Assembly: GCA_944472155.2 (NCBI GenBank)
Contig: OX235271.1
Coordinates: forward strand, 101,755,256 to 101,819,255
Direction of reading: 5' to 3'
Length of the DNA stretch: 64,000 bases
Source: Trichobilharzia szidati
Taxonomy: Eukaryota; Platyhelminthes; Trematoda; Strigeidida; Schistosomatidae
Shown: piece after piece, positions 42,101 through 55,100 of the stretch
Numbering within the stretch: the stretch's first letter is position 1
Layout: each line of letters starts with the position of its first letter
The notes under the pieces: model-generated
Seen by the model: the letters and a program-made list of their open reading frames with translations, nothing else
Databases searched by the model: none
Told to the model about the DNA's origin: nothing
Translations under genes and position numbers: made by a program

Positions 42101-45100
42101 TTCCTCAGAGTATGGCCAATCCACCTCCATTTCTTCCTGCTTATTTGTTGCACAACCGGTTCCTGGTTGGTTCGCTCCCAGAGATCCCTCACTATTGCTG
42201 ATCTTTCCTGGCCATCTGATCTTGAGTAGTATTGAGCGAAGAAAGCTGTTGATGAAGGTCTGTAGTTTGTTCGAAGCGCCCTCCATGACGCGCCAAGTCT
42301 CTGATCCGTATAGTAGCACTGACTTCACATTGGAGTTGAAAATCTGGATCTTATTTTTGATGCTGAGTGCTGTTGACCTCCACACAGACTTGAGAGAAAT
42401 GAAAGCTTGTCTTGCTTTCCCGATCGTCGCTTTGATATCCTCATCAGTTCCGTCTGCCTGTAGTTGAAACGATGCTTCCCAGGTAGGTAGGTAGGTAGGT
42501 AGGTAAAGGAGGTTACTTCTTTCAGATTTCTCCCATTTATGCTGGCTGATTGTTATCTGTTGTTGTGTTGCTGTTGGCCAGGAATCTTCATCACCTCTGT
42601 TTTCTCTATGTTCACCTGAAGTCCTATCTTCTCTGGATGCTTCTTCTGCCAACTTGTTGCTTTAGTTCTATATACAGTAATATATTACCCACGATAATCA
42701 ATAGTAATCCTAAAATTATTCCGCCTTCTTTAAAATATCTTAATAAAAGCTGGAGATCATCATATACACGAACAAATATTGCTGGTAAGTCATCTTGCGT
42801 GTGGTTCATTGGCTTGATCACTCGACTTACAGCCAGTAGGTCTAGGGTTCGAATCCAACCCCATCTAATTCAGTGTCGTCGTATTCCTACATAATAAGTT
42901 TAACTCATGACCTGATACATGAAGTATATTTGTTTGGAGTAACCTTGTTTGTCTAAATGAATATCACCACAAAGATGTTAAAAACAACGGCAGCAATAAC
43001 AACAACAACAACGTAAAACGCACTTACCAAATTCAGAAGTTCTTCAGCATGATCACTCAGACTATGATTCTGACTTGAATAATTTGAATCGGTTACAGTT
43101 TGTTCAGATTTGTGTGAACCACTACGAGATCGTGGTAATTTATGCTTTCTTCTTGCACCTTTAGAATTGAAAAGAGATCTTACTAAAGAGTAATCTTGAC
43201 GTGATCTACATTTTGAAACTGATGTTTTACTTTTTCTATGATGTGTGGTATACATTTGATCACTAGAGTGTACAGCATCTGAACCATGAGAAAGCCTACG
43301 ACTAGGCGTAGGTTTAGGTAGTCTAGAAATGTGATGTTTTCTGGAGTTGCTGAGTTTACGTCTGTGTAGATTTTCTGACTGTGGATCTAAAGAAATAAAG
43401 GACAATCGAAGGCATACTTAATTTATATATATATTCAATGTATAAATCTGAGTTTTAATGCTAGTTTAATGTATGGTCATGTTTCACATACACACAAAGC
43501 GACTCAAACGTCGTTTTATTTAAACGTTAACTTGATTCGACGTGGACACTGAGAGATGTACCATATATACATAGAGAAAGAAAAAGAATAATTCAGAAAC
43601 AGAATCAAGAAAACTGACAAGCAAACTTAGCAACAGCATTTAGAAAAAGAAACTTCACTACTACGTGTTACATTCAGAAAGACAGGAAAGGAGGAAATTG
43701 AAGCATGTTCGCCACTGATTACGACTCTCAGCCATATTTGATAACATCTCGAGTCACTGCCTCGAGTTATGTCTCTGATTTCATCCGGGGACAAGTGATG
43801 CACCAACAGATAGATAACTCAACACTTCTGTTTTTTATCCCAAGATGCCATGGTAGGGACTGACTACCTCTCCAAATTTTCCACCCAGTCTCAAGACTAG
43901 CGAACAGTGAACACGGCATAATTAACTTATACGGCTTAATTGATACTTTTCTCATCATTGAGCCATTCGCACTTTAGTTTAATTCTCTTTGTATTCATGG
44001 TCTGTTTCCCAACTGGTTATTTTCATCATTTCGATTATTCTTGTGTACGGATTAGTTGAAGTGTTTGGATACTTTTTCGACATTCATCGCACAAGGGGTA
44101 ATCCATTTGACTCAGTAATACAGTAGACAAAAGATTCAGCATCCGAAATTAATGGCTGTTACATCCAAGTCTCAGTGAGAACACGATCATTCACTGGGGA
44201 TGCAAGTCCATCTAGATGATGAGTCACGAATAGAATGAAGCCGTAGGGATTACCTCAAACCATCCAACTATAGAATCAGCTTCATTAAAAAATCTGAAAG
44301 ACAGCCGTATAAAGACGTTGTTAAGCTTCAAATTACGACTTAAACAACTAATGTTAATAATTTTAATTTTCATAATGAATCGGTGGAAAAGAAAATGACT
44401 CATTTATTGGATTTAATCTCTGAAGTGTGTGCAAAGGGATATTCAAAATTCAGTCTTAGTTACTTAAAAATTGCATTATTCGATAGGACAGGCATGAATA
44501 AAAGCTGTAATGATTAAATGATATTAACGATAATTCGAAGTTTATTACATTAAATTTACTCATTTATTGTAAGCGCTCCATAATCTAGTTAGAAAACCTA
44601 GTTTCAGTGAATTTTAGGCCATTTGAGTCCCTGGTTAACTTCACATTTTGAGCTAAAACTTCCAGAACAGTGAACAAACATTACCAAGGAATACATTCCT
44701 TCAAAACACTTATTTAACATTGATCATTCATTATTTTTACCATAAAATTACTCCACTTACTATTAGAATTTGTTTGTTGAATAAAATTTCTGTCGACGAC
44801 ATCCTCATTTATATTTTCAATAAATGAATTAGAGTGAAATGAATCAAATAATGGTTGAGTAGTTGAAGAAGGAAGACCAGTAGTAGTAGCAGGAGGAGGG
44901 GGAGGAGGAGGAACTGCACCACCGACACCTGTACCACGCGGGAAATTAAGCATATTGGGTATTTTAGCCTTAACATTATGCATAACCACTGGTGTAGATG
45001 ATCCACATGGTAGACAACTATTCATAGGTTCCCGAATTTCTAATTATTAAACGGTAGAAATAAAACAATAAAACGACATAGAAATAAATCAAAAACTTCC

Positions 45101-46064
45101 GTTCATTGTGAAATTAAAAAAAAACAAATAATTACAAACAGTAAGCAGAAACAGATAAACAATTTATGGGCTGATAAGAAAATCTGAGATGCCTGGGTCA
45201 TTTTTTTCCTTCACTTTCCCCAGTGGAACATCGGGTTTCAAGCTAGTGGCTTGAAGTTTCTGTAGCAGTGTTTATTTTACAGGATGGGGTTGCTAGCCTT
45301 ATGCCCAACCTTTCCTCTTTACCAGCATTATTTCTGGCTCAGCGAGGTCAAGGAGTGCGTCGGTGTCCGGGGATCGAACCCCGGACCATGTGCATGGTCG
45401 GCGAGCGTCCTAACCGCTATACCACCGACACACCGACGATGCCTGGGTCATGTGGTTGCATAATTACCCTCTGTCTGAGTCAAAGTGTCTCTGTGAGTAG
45501 AATACAGTTTTAAAAAAAGCTGCGAGAAATGACCAAACCAAGACGTGGTGCTGCCAAACTATGAAATCACTGACTGCTGGTCTAAACCATGCGGAGATAT
45601 GTAGGTTGTCTGGTAAGGGTTCAAGCTTTTTAGGTGAAGCCTCCAATTGATTACTGTAGACTGAAAACTGAATTACTATGACCGAATGGTAGAACACACT
45701 AGAACATCACTCAACAAGTGATTCTTGTAATACAACTAACTAACTATGTGTTGTTTAATCAACCATACAGATAGATTTCATAAAATAAGTAAACCGTACA
45801 ACAAAATGCATCAATCATTTATTAATATTATTATTGTGATTCCATCAACAATGGCAGAAATTCATTATATATGAAATTAATAATAATATGCACTCATCAC
45901 AACAGATGTTAATCAGGAAGAGTCACTTCACATGTATATACGAAGGATGAATGAATGAATGAATACTTAAATAAACAAATAAATAAGGAACAGATAACTA
46001 CGAATATAAATATATAAGTAACAATAACAACACAGTAACTGATACAATGGGTGTATACAGTTAT

Positions 46065-46107
<43 letters not shown>

Positions 46108-49100
46108 TTATGCATAGGCAAGTAATGGAAACACGCTATGAAAAGTTATTCGAAATAAGCATAAAAGCATACAGTCAATAAAGAACTTTTGTAAAAAAAA
46201 TTATCAACAGTTAACAGGTTCCAGTGATTTTAGTCAAGTAGAAAACTAGTTCACAGTAGAATCAGAGTAGAGTAGAAAAAACGTTACGAATTCAGAAAAA
46301 GATCCTGACCATGTTCATTTATGATAGCTTGTCTTTCATTAGACTATCACAAATGATCTGACATGGCAAGTTCGTATACCATCAAGCCACTGGGACCCGA
46401 TGGTATACGAGCTCGCCTTGTAACCAGAAGGTCCTGGATTCGAATCCCGGTGGGTGCGTACTGCTGAAGAGCCCCAAACCAGGATGAAACAGCTGTCCAG
46501 TACTCCCAGGTTTTCCAATGGTTCTCTAACCAATGTCAGCTCATGATGAAATCCTGTAACCGAACAAGATACGAATTTTCAACACTAATGTTAAGTCAGT
46601 CAGTGTTTCTTCATAGTTCAGAGACTTGGCATGTGAGTCAGGTAAAGCACTTCCAATAGGCTACTTCAAACTTTCATCAATAGATGCCTTCGCTCGATAC
46701 TGAAGATCACATGGCAGCAAGACAGCCAACAACCTATTACCCAGCATAGATGGACTGGACATACTCTGAGAGACCGCTAAGTGAAATCACATGCCGAGTA
46801 GTCAGCTGGAACTCGAATTGGGAAGCAATCAATTGGGTATCAGAGGGTGACATGGAAGAGATTATATGAAGAGGAAATAATGAAAGCTTATGGAGCTAGC
46901 TGAAAGTGAATGCACAGAACAGAGTACATTGGAGATGTGCTGTTGAAGTCCTATTTTTTCCCACTCAGAAAGAATATTATTTAATAATAATGTTAAAGAT
47001 GAGCTTTATAAGCATAACCATAGTAACCTAGAGTTAAAGAAGATGAAGTTCTTCCATGGGTAAGTGATTAGTGGAAACAATTGTTTACTTTTTTTATATA
47101 AACTTTAATTATCTCCCAATATGAATAAGATTTAAGTAGTTTTTTCCACTTCAATTTCTGCGTACATATTTACACATATTACTTTTTAAAGTATTTTATT
47201 TCCATACAATGTTAAGTACGCTAAAATTATATCCTAATTTGACCTTACAAACTATTTTTCCACATGATCAACAGTTTTGACTTCACATTCAAGGATCCTG
47301 TTGAATATCATAAACAACATACGTATATTAGTGGTCGCTTATGCGGAATGGATTTCTCATGTAGCAGACCTATGAGCCTTGTTTATTTTATGAAGCGTGA
47401 TGATACTACCCAGTCGACCAGAGGCAAGTAGGATTACACAACTTTGAAACTACATCCCGCTGGTTGAGAGTCGGACGCTTGAGCCAGTGTATGTGTACTA
47501 GTTAATAGTTTTTACTAAACCACTAGAATTTAATATTTAAAAATAGTAATTTGAAAATTCCCATACAGTCATAGAAAAGAAAAGACGTTCAGCAAAGAGT
47601 TACTCTTTTCGGCGATATCATTCTCAAGCTGTACAAACCGCAAATTTATGGTAATTTTTCTTGGCAACAAAAGGAATATTCCCAAAGATGTGTTAATGCA
47701 ATTGTTAATTTTTGACAACAAATGACGTAATTTAGAAGGCGTTAATCGGTTAGAAACTAAAATAAAGTTACAAAAGTAGGTTGGGTGACGTAATCTAATT
47801 GATAGGGTTCAATGAAAAATGAATGAGAGTCAACTTAGTAATCTGAGTAGAATTCACTTAAAAATGAATGGGAGTTAAGTTAATAATAGTTTTTAAGTGA
47901 ATTCTACTCAGATTACTAAGTTGACTCTCATTCATTTTTCATTGAACCCTATCAATTAGATTACGTCACCCAACCTACTTTTGTAACTTTATTTTAGTTT
48001 CTAACCGATTAACGCCTTCTAAATTACGTCATTTGTTGTCAAAAATTAACAATTGCATTAACACATCTTTGGGAATATTCCTTTTGTTGCCAAGAAAAAT
48101 TACTATAAATTTGCGGTTTGTACAGCTTGAGAATGATATCGCCGAAAAGAGTAACGCTTTGCTGAATGCCTTTTCTTTTCTATGACTTAAAAATAGGCAT
48201 TTAAGCATATACATTTAAATCACTTCCTGGAATTTTTCGAACTTATTGACTAGTGTATAGTTGTGGACAATTACTAGTGTGGTAAGAGCTTTCTCCTAGC
48301 CAAAATTGTAGACAACAATTGACGTAAATGTTTACTATTAAAACAATTAGTCCCTTTGATAAATTTGAATAAGACATTAAGAAGACAAATTTCGCGAGAT
48401 GATATCATTTCGTAGTTTCTTTACAACCGCTTTACAACTAACATGGTTAACAATAATAAAATAAAGTTCATGACAATTACTCAGTTAAATAAAAACAAAA
48501 GTACATACTAATGACCAATCATAATTAGATAGGTCAAGTAGTCCAGGGTAGGCGAAGATTGAAGTCTATTGATTTTTGTACACACAGTTTAGGCTGTATG
48601 TGATTAATCCAAAGTGCTCCCATCACCTTCAATAACCTTGAATTAGAGTTATGTGAAATAATTGTAAAACATTCATTTGATCTGACAGATATGCTAGACA
48701 CCTTGAACATCAAGGATAAGGTTATGTGTTCAATTGACATAGAATCTTTATTCACCAATGTTCCCCTCAATGAAACTGTTGATTTCCTTTGCGATTACAT
48801 CACAAGCAATGAAATAAACTTGCCTATTCCTGTAACTTACATCAGAGACATCATCTTAATATGTACAGAAAATATAAGATTCACCTTTCAGTAAATGCAT
48901 ACAAACAAATCGATGGTGTTGCGATGGGTAGCCCTCTTGGGCCCCTGTTTGCAGATATTTTCATGTCGAAATTGGAAAGACAAATGCAAGGTATGCGTGG
49001 AGAATTTATGCTGTATAAACGTTATGTAGATGATACTCTCATTATTGCTAATAATAGTAAATCTATTGAAAACTTTATTACTCTATTTAATCATATTCAT

Positions 49101-52100
49101 CCAAATATCCGAGTGACTTCCGAACGCGAATCGAATAACAAACTCGGTTTCCTCGATATTACAATGACCAGCAGAGATGATGGTACGATTCAGAGATCTA
49201 TTTTTCGTAAACAGACATGGAGTGGACAATATCTTCATTTTAACAGTTTTGTTCCTATCCAGTATAAACGTTCCCTAGTGAAATGTTTGTTCTCAAGGGC
49301 CCGAAAAATATGCACGAGTGACACAGTGATGGATGAGTTTCGACATATACATTCAGTTTTATTAGCTAATGGGTATCCGGAAAACTTTATCACTTGTCAC
49401 AGTAAAGAAAGACCGCATCTCGAAAAGACAGCTTCGGTACCAAAGAAAGCTATCTTTATTAACCTACCATTCAAGGGTGACCAGATTATGCAGTTGACAG
49501 CTCAAAGACTTCGGTTAGCCATCAAACGCACATTATATGCCGCATCTCTTTTTCTCACGTGCCGAACATTTTCGATCCCTGTACCTACGATTAAAGGATG
49601 AAATTCTGTGGACTCTACTTCAAACTGTATCTACAAGTTCACCTGCAGTTGCGGTGGCACCTATATAGGTAGAACCAACAGAATGTTCCAATGTCGTCGG
49701 AAAGAACATGTTCCAAAATGGTTATTAAAACACAGAAAATCCCAATGCCAGTAATCTGAATAGAAATCCAGCGTCATCCATTGCAAAGTACTTATTAATG
49801 TCAGATCACAAAATCAATATTAATGACTGTTTTACAATTATTTCACATAACTCTAATTCAAGGTTATTGAAGGTGATGGGAGCACTTTGGATTAATCACA
49901 TACAGCCTAAACTGTGTGTACAAAAATCAATAGACTTCAGTCTTCGCCTACCCTGGACTACTTGACCTATCTAATTATGATTGGTCATTAGTATGTACTT
50001 TTGTTTTTATTTAACTGAGTAATTGTCATGAACTTTATTTTATTATTGTTAACCATGTTAGTTGTAAAGCGGTTGTAAAGAAACTACGAAATGATGTCAT
50101 CTCGCGAAATTTGTAAATGTTTACGTCCCGAATTGGGGTCATAAGAAAAACAATAACAAAGCTTAACCTTGAGGAACTCAACAACCAATCACAGCCGACT
50201 TAACGTGTGCAAATGCGATTCGCAGATATATGGCCTGACTTTCTAAGAAACGGCCACAAAGAGATGACAGAATAACCTTCAGCAAGAAAACAACCAATCA
50301 GAAGACGTTGCTTCTCTGCTAACAATAACGAATAATACGAATGTACATAAAAATTTATAAATATCTCTTGATTTTCTCAATAAACGATCTGTTGCCTGGC
50401 CCTTGTCTTCTGTCGTTACACTAGCACTTTCTAATGCTGATATGTTACACAAATGTTCCAGAAGCTGAGAAGTTTTTTTTAATGACATCATTATCCTCTG
50501 CATTATTAACATGAGATATATATATATATCACATCATGTTTACCTTATGCCAAAACAATACACAGATTAAAAGTAGTGGCACTTATGACGACACATAAAG
50601 AGTAGAACATACCATTAAAAGGATTGCCATTCGATTGAGTCACTGTATTCCATTCATTACCTGAGGGAAGAGATTTATTTAAATCATTTGTATCATTTGT
50701 ACGAGGAGTTAGCATAGATAATAAAGCGCTGCGACCAGTTCCTGTAGTTCGAGAACTAGGCGTTGACGGTGTTATTGAACGTTGAGTATTGTCACGAGAT
50801 AATCTAGATTGATGGTGATTCTATGAATAAAAGTAAAAATACCATTAAGCCATGAACAAATAACTAGCGGAAACAAAGTACATCAATCAAGAGCTTGTCT
50901 TGTTATAATCAGATGATAACATAACAAGCGAATGTGTCTAAAGTTAGCTGTCAAGCTTCTGTACTGAAGGCAATCGTAAACAACTGTCAAGACTTAATAA
51001 AAAGATCAATGTAAAACAGTCCGTTGATGATGAAACTTTCAACCTAAAAAGGAGATAAGCAGTCATTTCCAGGAGAAAGTGAATGTAACAAATAGTATTA
51101 CTTTCAGAAAATTTCAATTGTTCTTGAATAACAACTCAGTTCCCAATCAATCATTCACATTCAGATCGAGTCACTGGAACTGATATATTCAAAATGTTAT
51201 CAGTGACACACTTGAGATGGCAAAGATTGAAAATTCTGTGCATGATTATATTCGGTAAACCATTGAATACTTTGATCCCAAACTATCACGTAATCTGACT
51301 GTGCTCTGGCAGAAGAAGTAAGATAACATGAAGGATAAGCCAAGGATGTCAAGTCTAAAACGTAACACCAATCCATGAAAGCTCTGAATGACAGTCACAC
51401 TATATCACGATTGGGTAGTAGTTGGGAAATGATCATCATTAGATACCACAAAACCAGGGGTTGACAGTTCTAGGTTCGATCTCATATGACTTGGAAGGTG
51501 AGTGCTGCTTAAGATTTTCTTGTAAGGAAGAAAAGACCAATGGGTTCCCATGCAAATGTTGATATTGTTCTAATTTCCCGTCTAACTGCAAAACTAAAAT
51601 TCATAGTTTATGAGAAAATAAACAGAGTTATGTGAAGACAAAAACCCATCTCGGTAGCAAATATCTGAAGGATCTTCAAAGACCTTATACTGTTTAACAG
51701 CATCATATATTCAAGGTTGAATCCATATAAAACGAACACTCCTAATAGAAGTAAACTATCCCCCCCCTTTTTGATGCTATACAAAGCGTCGTCGTATTGA
51801 TTTGATTATTTCACAAAACCCGCAAAAATCTGTCGCCTATAATAGTTGAATAAAGTTTGTAATTTAAAAAAATCACTACAAAGAAATATATAATTTATTA
51901 TTTTTTAAGAACAGATAAAACAAATATCAAAACTGTTGTTAAGATGTTAAACTAAAAAAGTGTGGTCAAACTAAGTGAAATGGGCGTTTCCTGATTTCAG
52001 ATTTCTTTTTCTGTCGCCTTACATTACAATTTTCGTTGATGCGGATTAATCCATTACCATTAAACTTACGAATAGGCTAGTACAAAAAAGAGCGTGAAAA

Positions 52101-55100
52101 TCAATAAACTATAAAAACTGACGATTACCGACTTGAGGATAAATTTAACTGATTGTTGGGCAGTAGAGAAATACTCTGTGAATTTCAGCAGTTGTTTTTA
52201 CAATTATGACAACTGCAGTTGTGGATTAGTGATTTTCTCTTTATTTAAATAGCAGATAGAAAGATAGACAGACAACCAGAAGGTTATTTTTCACATCAGT
52301 TTCTGAAGCTTATCAGATCGATGAAACTAGCTACAACTCAGAAGAATCTGTATTGTATCACCAAATCACATACTGAGTCATCTCAGAAACATATCTCCAC
52401 TTTGAGGTTAGATGTAGTCAAATTCGATAGTCTACTAGAAATTCTTAATTTGGTATGTGTCGTATAAAGTTTATTAAATTCATGTAAAAATTACGGCTGA
52501 AAACTGAAAATTCATGCGGGAAGAAACTCAGGAAATCTTTAGTAGTGGAAAAATTTACATGAAGAATTTCCACAGTCTTCGAAAAAATACATATACAATC
52601 TATTGTTGGTAATAGATGGATAGATAGATAGATAGATAGTCCTTCTGTAACACCATGAGATGCTTGTTTACTCTGTTTTCAAAAGGTTTTGTTTCATCAT
52701 TTTTTCACCTAACCACTTGGAATCTCATGATATCATTGAGGAACGTTGTCATTTTTAAGGCAGTCCCGCCGGTTCATTATAACGATACCAGAACCTTGGT
52801 CTGGTATAGGAATGACGAGTTTATGATTGTTTCATAGGTTTTTAAATGTTAGCCTGTGCTCTTTGGTAAACACTTTTGACTCTACAGAAGGAGAAGTGTG
52901 ATACTGTTCTGCATCATCAACCATCTTGGACTTAAACCAACCTTTTTTATCCTCATCTACGGGTTACAAATCAGATAGTTGATCAAATAGAAGCTTAAAC
53001 TGTGTTCTTGCGTCAATTCTGTTGACACACTAGTCAGTAACTAGTGTAATGTGTCTAGTCCTATCTTCGCTGCAGACTGAATTCTGTCAGTCAAGCATGC
53101 AATGTGGCCACCATGCTAGGTGGCTGGCCATTACGGTGCACTGTGAATTGTTGGTATTAGATGGTTGGAGGCAATCGGCAGGAAGCCTTGGACCTAGGTT
53201 TCGTGCTAGTTGGCACTCATCAGCAAGGCGTATCTGCAACCTTGAAGGAACTCATGTCCCTCCTGAGATTCGAACCCGCGTCACCCAGTGCTGCAGTCAG
53301 AGACGTTACCACTGATCTATTCAGGCTCGCGATTGACCTCCTGTAGGACTGTATTGGATATTTTTGATTGCACACTAGTCAGTAACTAGTGTAATGCGTC
53401 TAGTCCTATCTTCGCTGCAGACTGAATTCTATCAGTCAAGCTACCACTGAGCCTGAATAGCTCAGTGGTAACGTCTCTGACTGCAGCACTGGGTGACGCG
53501 GGTTCGAATCTCAGGAGGGACATGAGTTCCTTCAATGTTGCAGATACGCCTTGCTGATGAGTGCCAACTAGCACGAAACCTAGGTCCAAGGCTTCCTGCC
53601 GATTGCCTCCAACCATCTAATACCAACAATTCACAGTGCACCGTAATGGCCAGCCACCTAGCATGGTGGCCACATTGCATGCTTGACTGATAGAATTCAG
53701 TCTGCAGCGAAGATAGGACTAGACACATTACACTAGTTACTGACTAGTGTGTTTTCAACAGAATTGACACAGGAACACAGTTTAAGCTTCTATACGATCA
53801 ACTATCTGATTTGTAACCCGTAGATGAGGATAAAAAAGGTTGGTTTAAGTCCAAGATGGTTGATGATGCAGAACAGTATCACACTTCTCCTCCTGTACAG
53901 TCAAAAGTGTTTACCAAAGAGCACAGGCTAACATTTAAAAACCTATGAAACAATGATAAAGTCGTCATTCCTATACCAGACCAAGGTTCTGGTATCGTTA
54001 TAATGAACCGGCGGGACTGTCTTAAAAATGACAACGTTCCTCAATGATATCATGAGATTCCAAGTGGTTAGGTGAAAAAACGATGAAACAAAACCTTTTG
54101 AAAACAGAGTAAACAAGCATCTCATGGTGTTTACAGAAGAGACTAATCGACAACAACACCTAAAATGGCATTAAACCAAAAGGATCACGCATACTGTTCA
54201 TGTAGGATTAACCCAAAGTCTACAAATCAGATGTGCCATTAGGACTTATAATGTCAATGGTGAAATCGCCATGCCATAAACTGGCTGGATGATTGGCACA
54301 AAAGTTGGAAGCAATTTAGATAAAGCTGACAGTTCATAGTTTCAAGGATAACAAAAAAATTACTGAGAATATGTTAGTTCTTTCTTTTTTCAAACCAATC
54401 AGCCATTGAGACGAAGTAACGTTTCAAGATAAATTAGTCATTCTTCAAAAATTCACTAAGAAAATATACTCCTAGGTGCGATTTAATCATATTAATCGCA
54501 TGGTAAACGTGTAATTCTGTAGAAGAAACTCTCTTCAGATTTATTCAATGATGACCAATTACGTTATGATAGAATGGACTGAAGAGGGTTTAGAGTTATT
54601 TTACAAGAACAAATAGAAACATATCTATAGTATGGCATGGAAAGCAAAAGTTAAAAGAAACAGATTTTTTGATAAAAATCATAACCGATACAAAAATCAC
54701 ATCTTTGATTGGTCGCAAAAATATCCAGCGTATAATGATACTACTGAACAACTGAAAAAAAGTAGTTTAACTCAATATATTTCATTTATATAACAAAGAT
54801 GGAATAATACAATCGGAAAAACAAACGCAGACATACCGTTTTCCTTTGTGAATGATCCAGCCTACGAGGACTATCAACAAACTCTTCACAGGAACCAAAT
54901 TCAGAACCTGCACTTGTTGTTCCATTTCCATGAGTGAAATTATTTCCAGATACGATTTGTTTAAGATCAATATCTTTATTTGGAAGACTAAAACTCCGTT
55001 CACGTTGTCGATGTGGTGAATTCTATTTTCAAATCAAGCATCAAAAAAATTCAATATTCTTATCCACTTTTAAAAAGATAGCATTCAGGTGATAAAATGT

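Larger units (their letters stand above)
41593..43027. other. Intron 6
   Basis: Holds an RTE fragment (41890-42660) and a tRNA-like stretch at about 42795-42875 (tgatcactcgacttacagcc, B-box agggttcgaatcc), possibly another SINE head. The rest shows nothing. Confidence 0.5.
45040..50612. other. Intron 4
   Basis: Holds a SINE-1, a TA repeat (46069-46104), HHR-B and RTE copies, the 298-bp-arm palindrome, the PLE with inverted ends and a possible solo LTR. Nothing recognised at 45460-46060 and 47000-47560. Confidence 0.5.
52639..54143. repeat. 1.5-kb inverted repeat with about 690-bp arms carrying HHR-C
   Basis: 52639-53328 and 53449-54143 are inverted copies, close to identical (the same 60-codon frame occurs at 52655-52837 plus and 54125-53943 minus). 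The outer about 400 bp of each arm is not seen elsewhere in the window; it is followed by the 5' flank unit and the HHR-C retroposon. The 120-bp spacer holds a further copy of the flank unit (cacactagtcagtaactagt). The frames inside are not recognised as protein. Confidence 0.92.
50821..54836. other. Intron 3
   Basis: Dominated by the 52.64-54.14 kb inverted repeat. 50821-52610 and 54150-54836 show no recognisable element except a weak tRNA-like stretch near 51410-51500 and a GATA repeat at 52616-52639. Confidence 0.5.

Noticed and set aside
52655..52837. Protein of 60 residues repeated at 53943-54125
   Set aside because: Both are the same arm of an inverted repeat; no homology or splice context is seen.
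53446..53520. Functional tRNA gene (atagctcagtgg with gggttcgaatc)
   Set aside because: Promoter boxes are good, but the sequence is the head of the HHR-C repeat and no complete cloverleaf with an acceptor stem closes.
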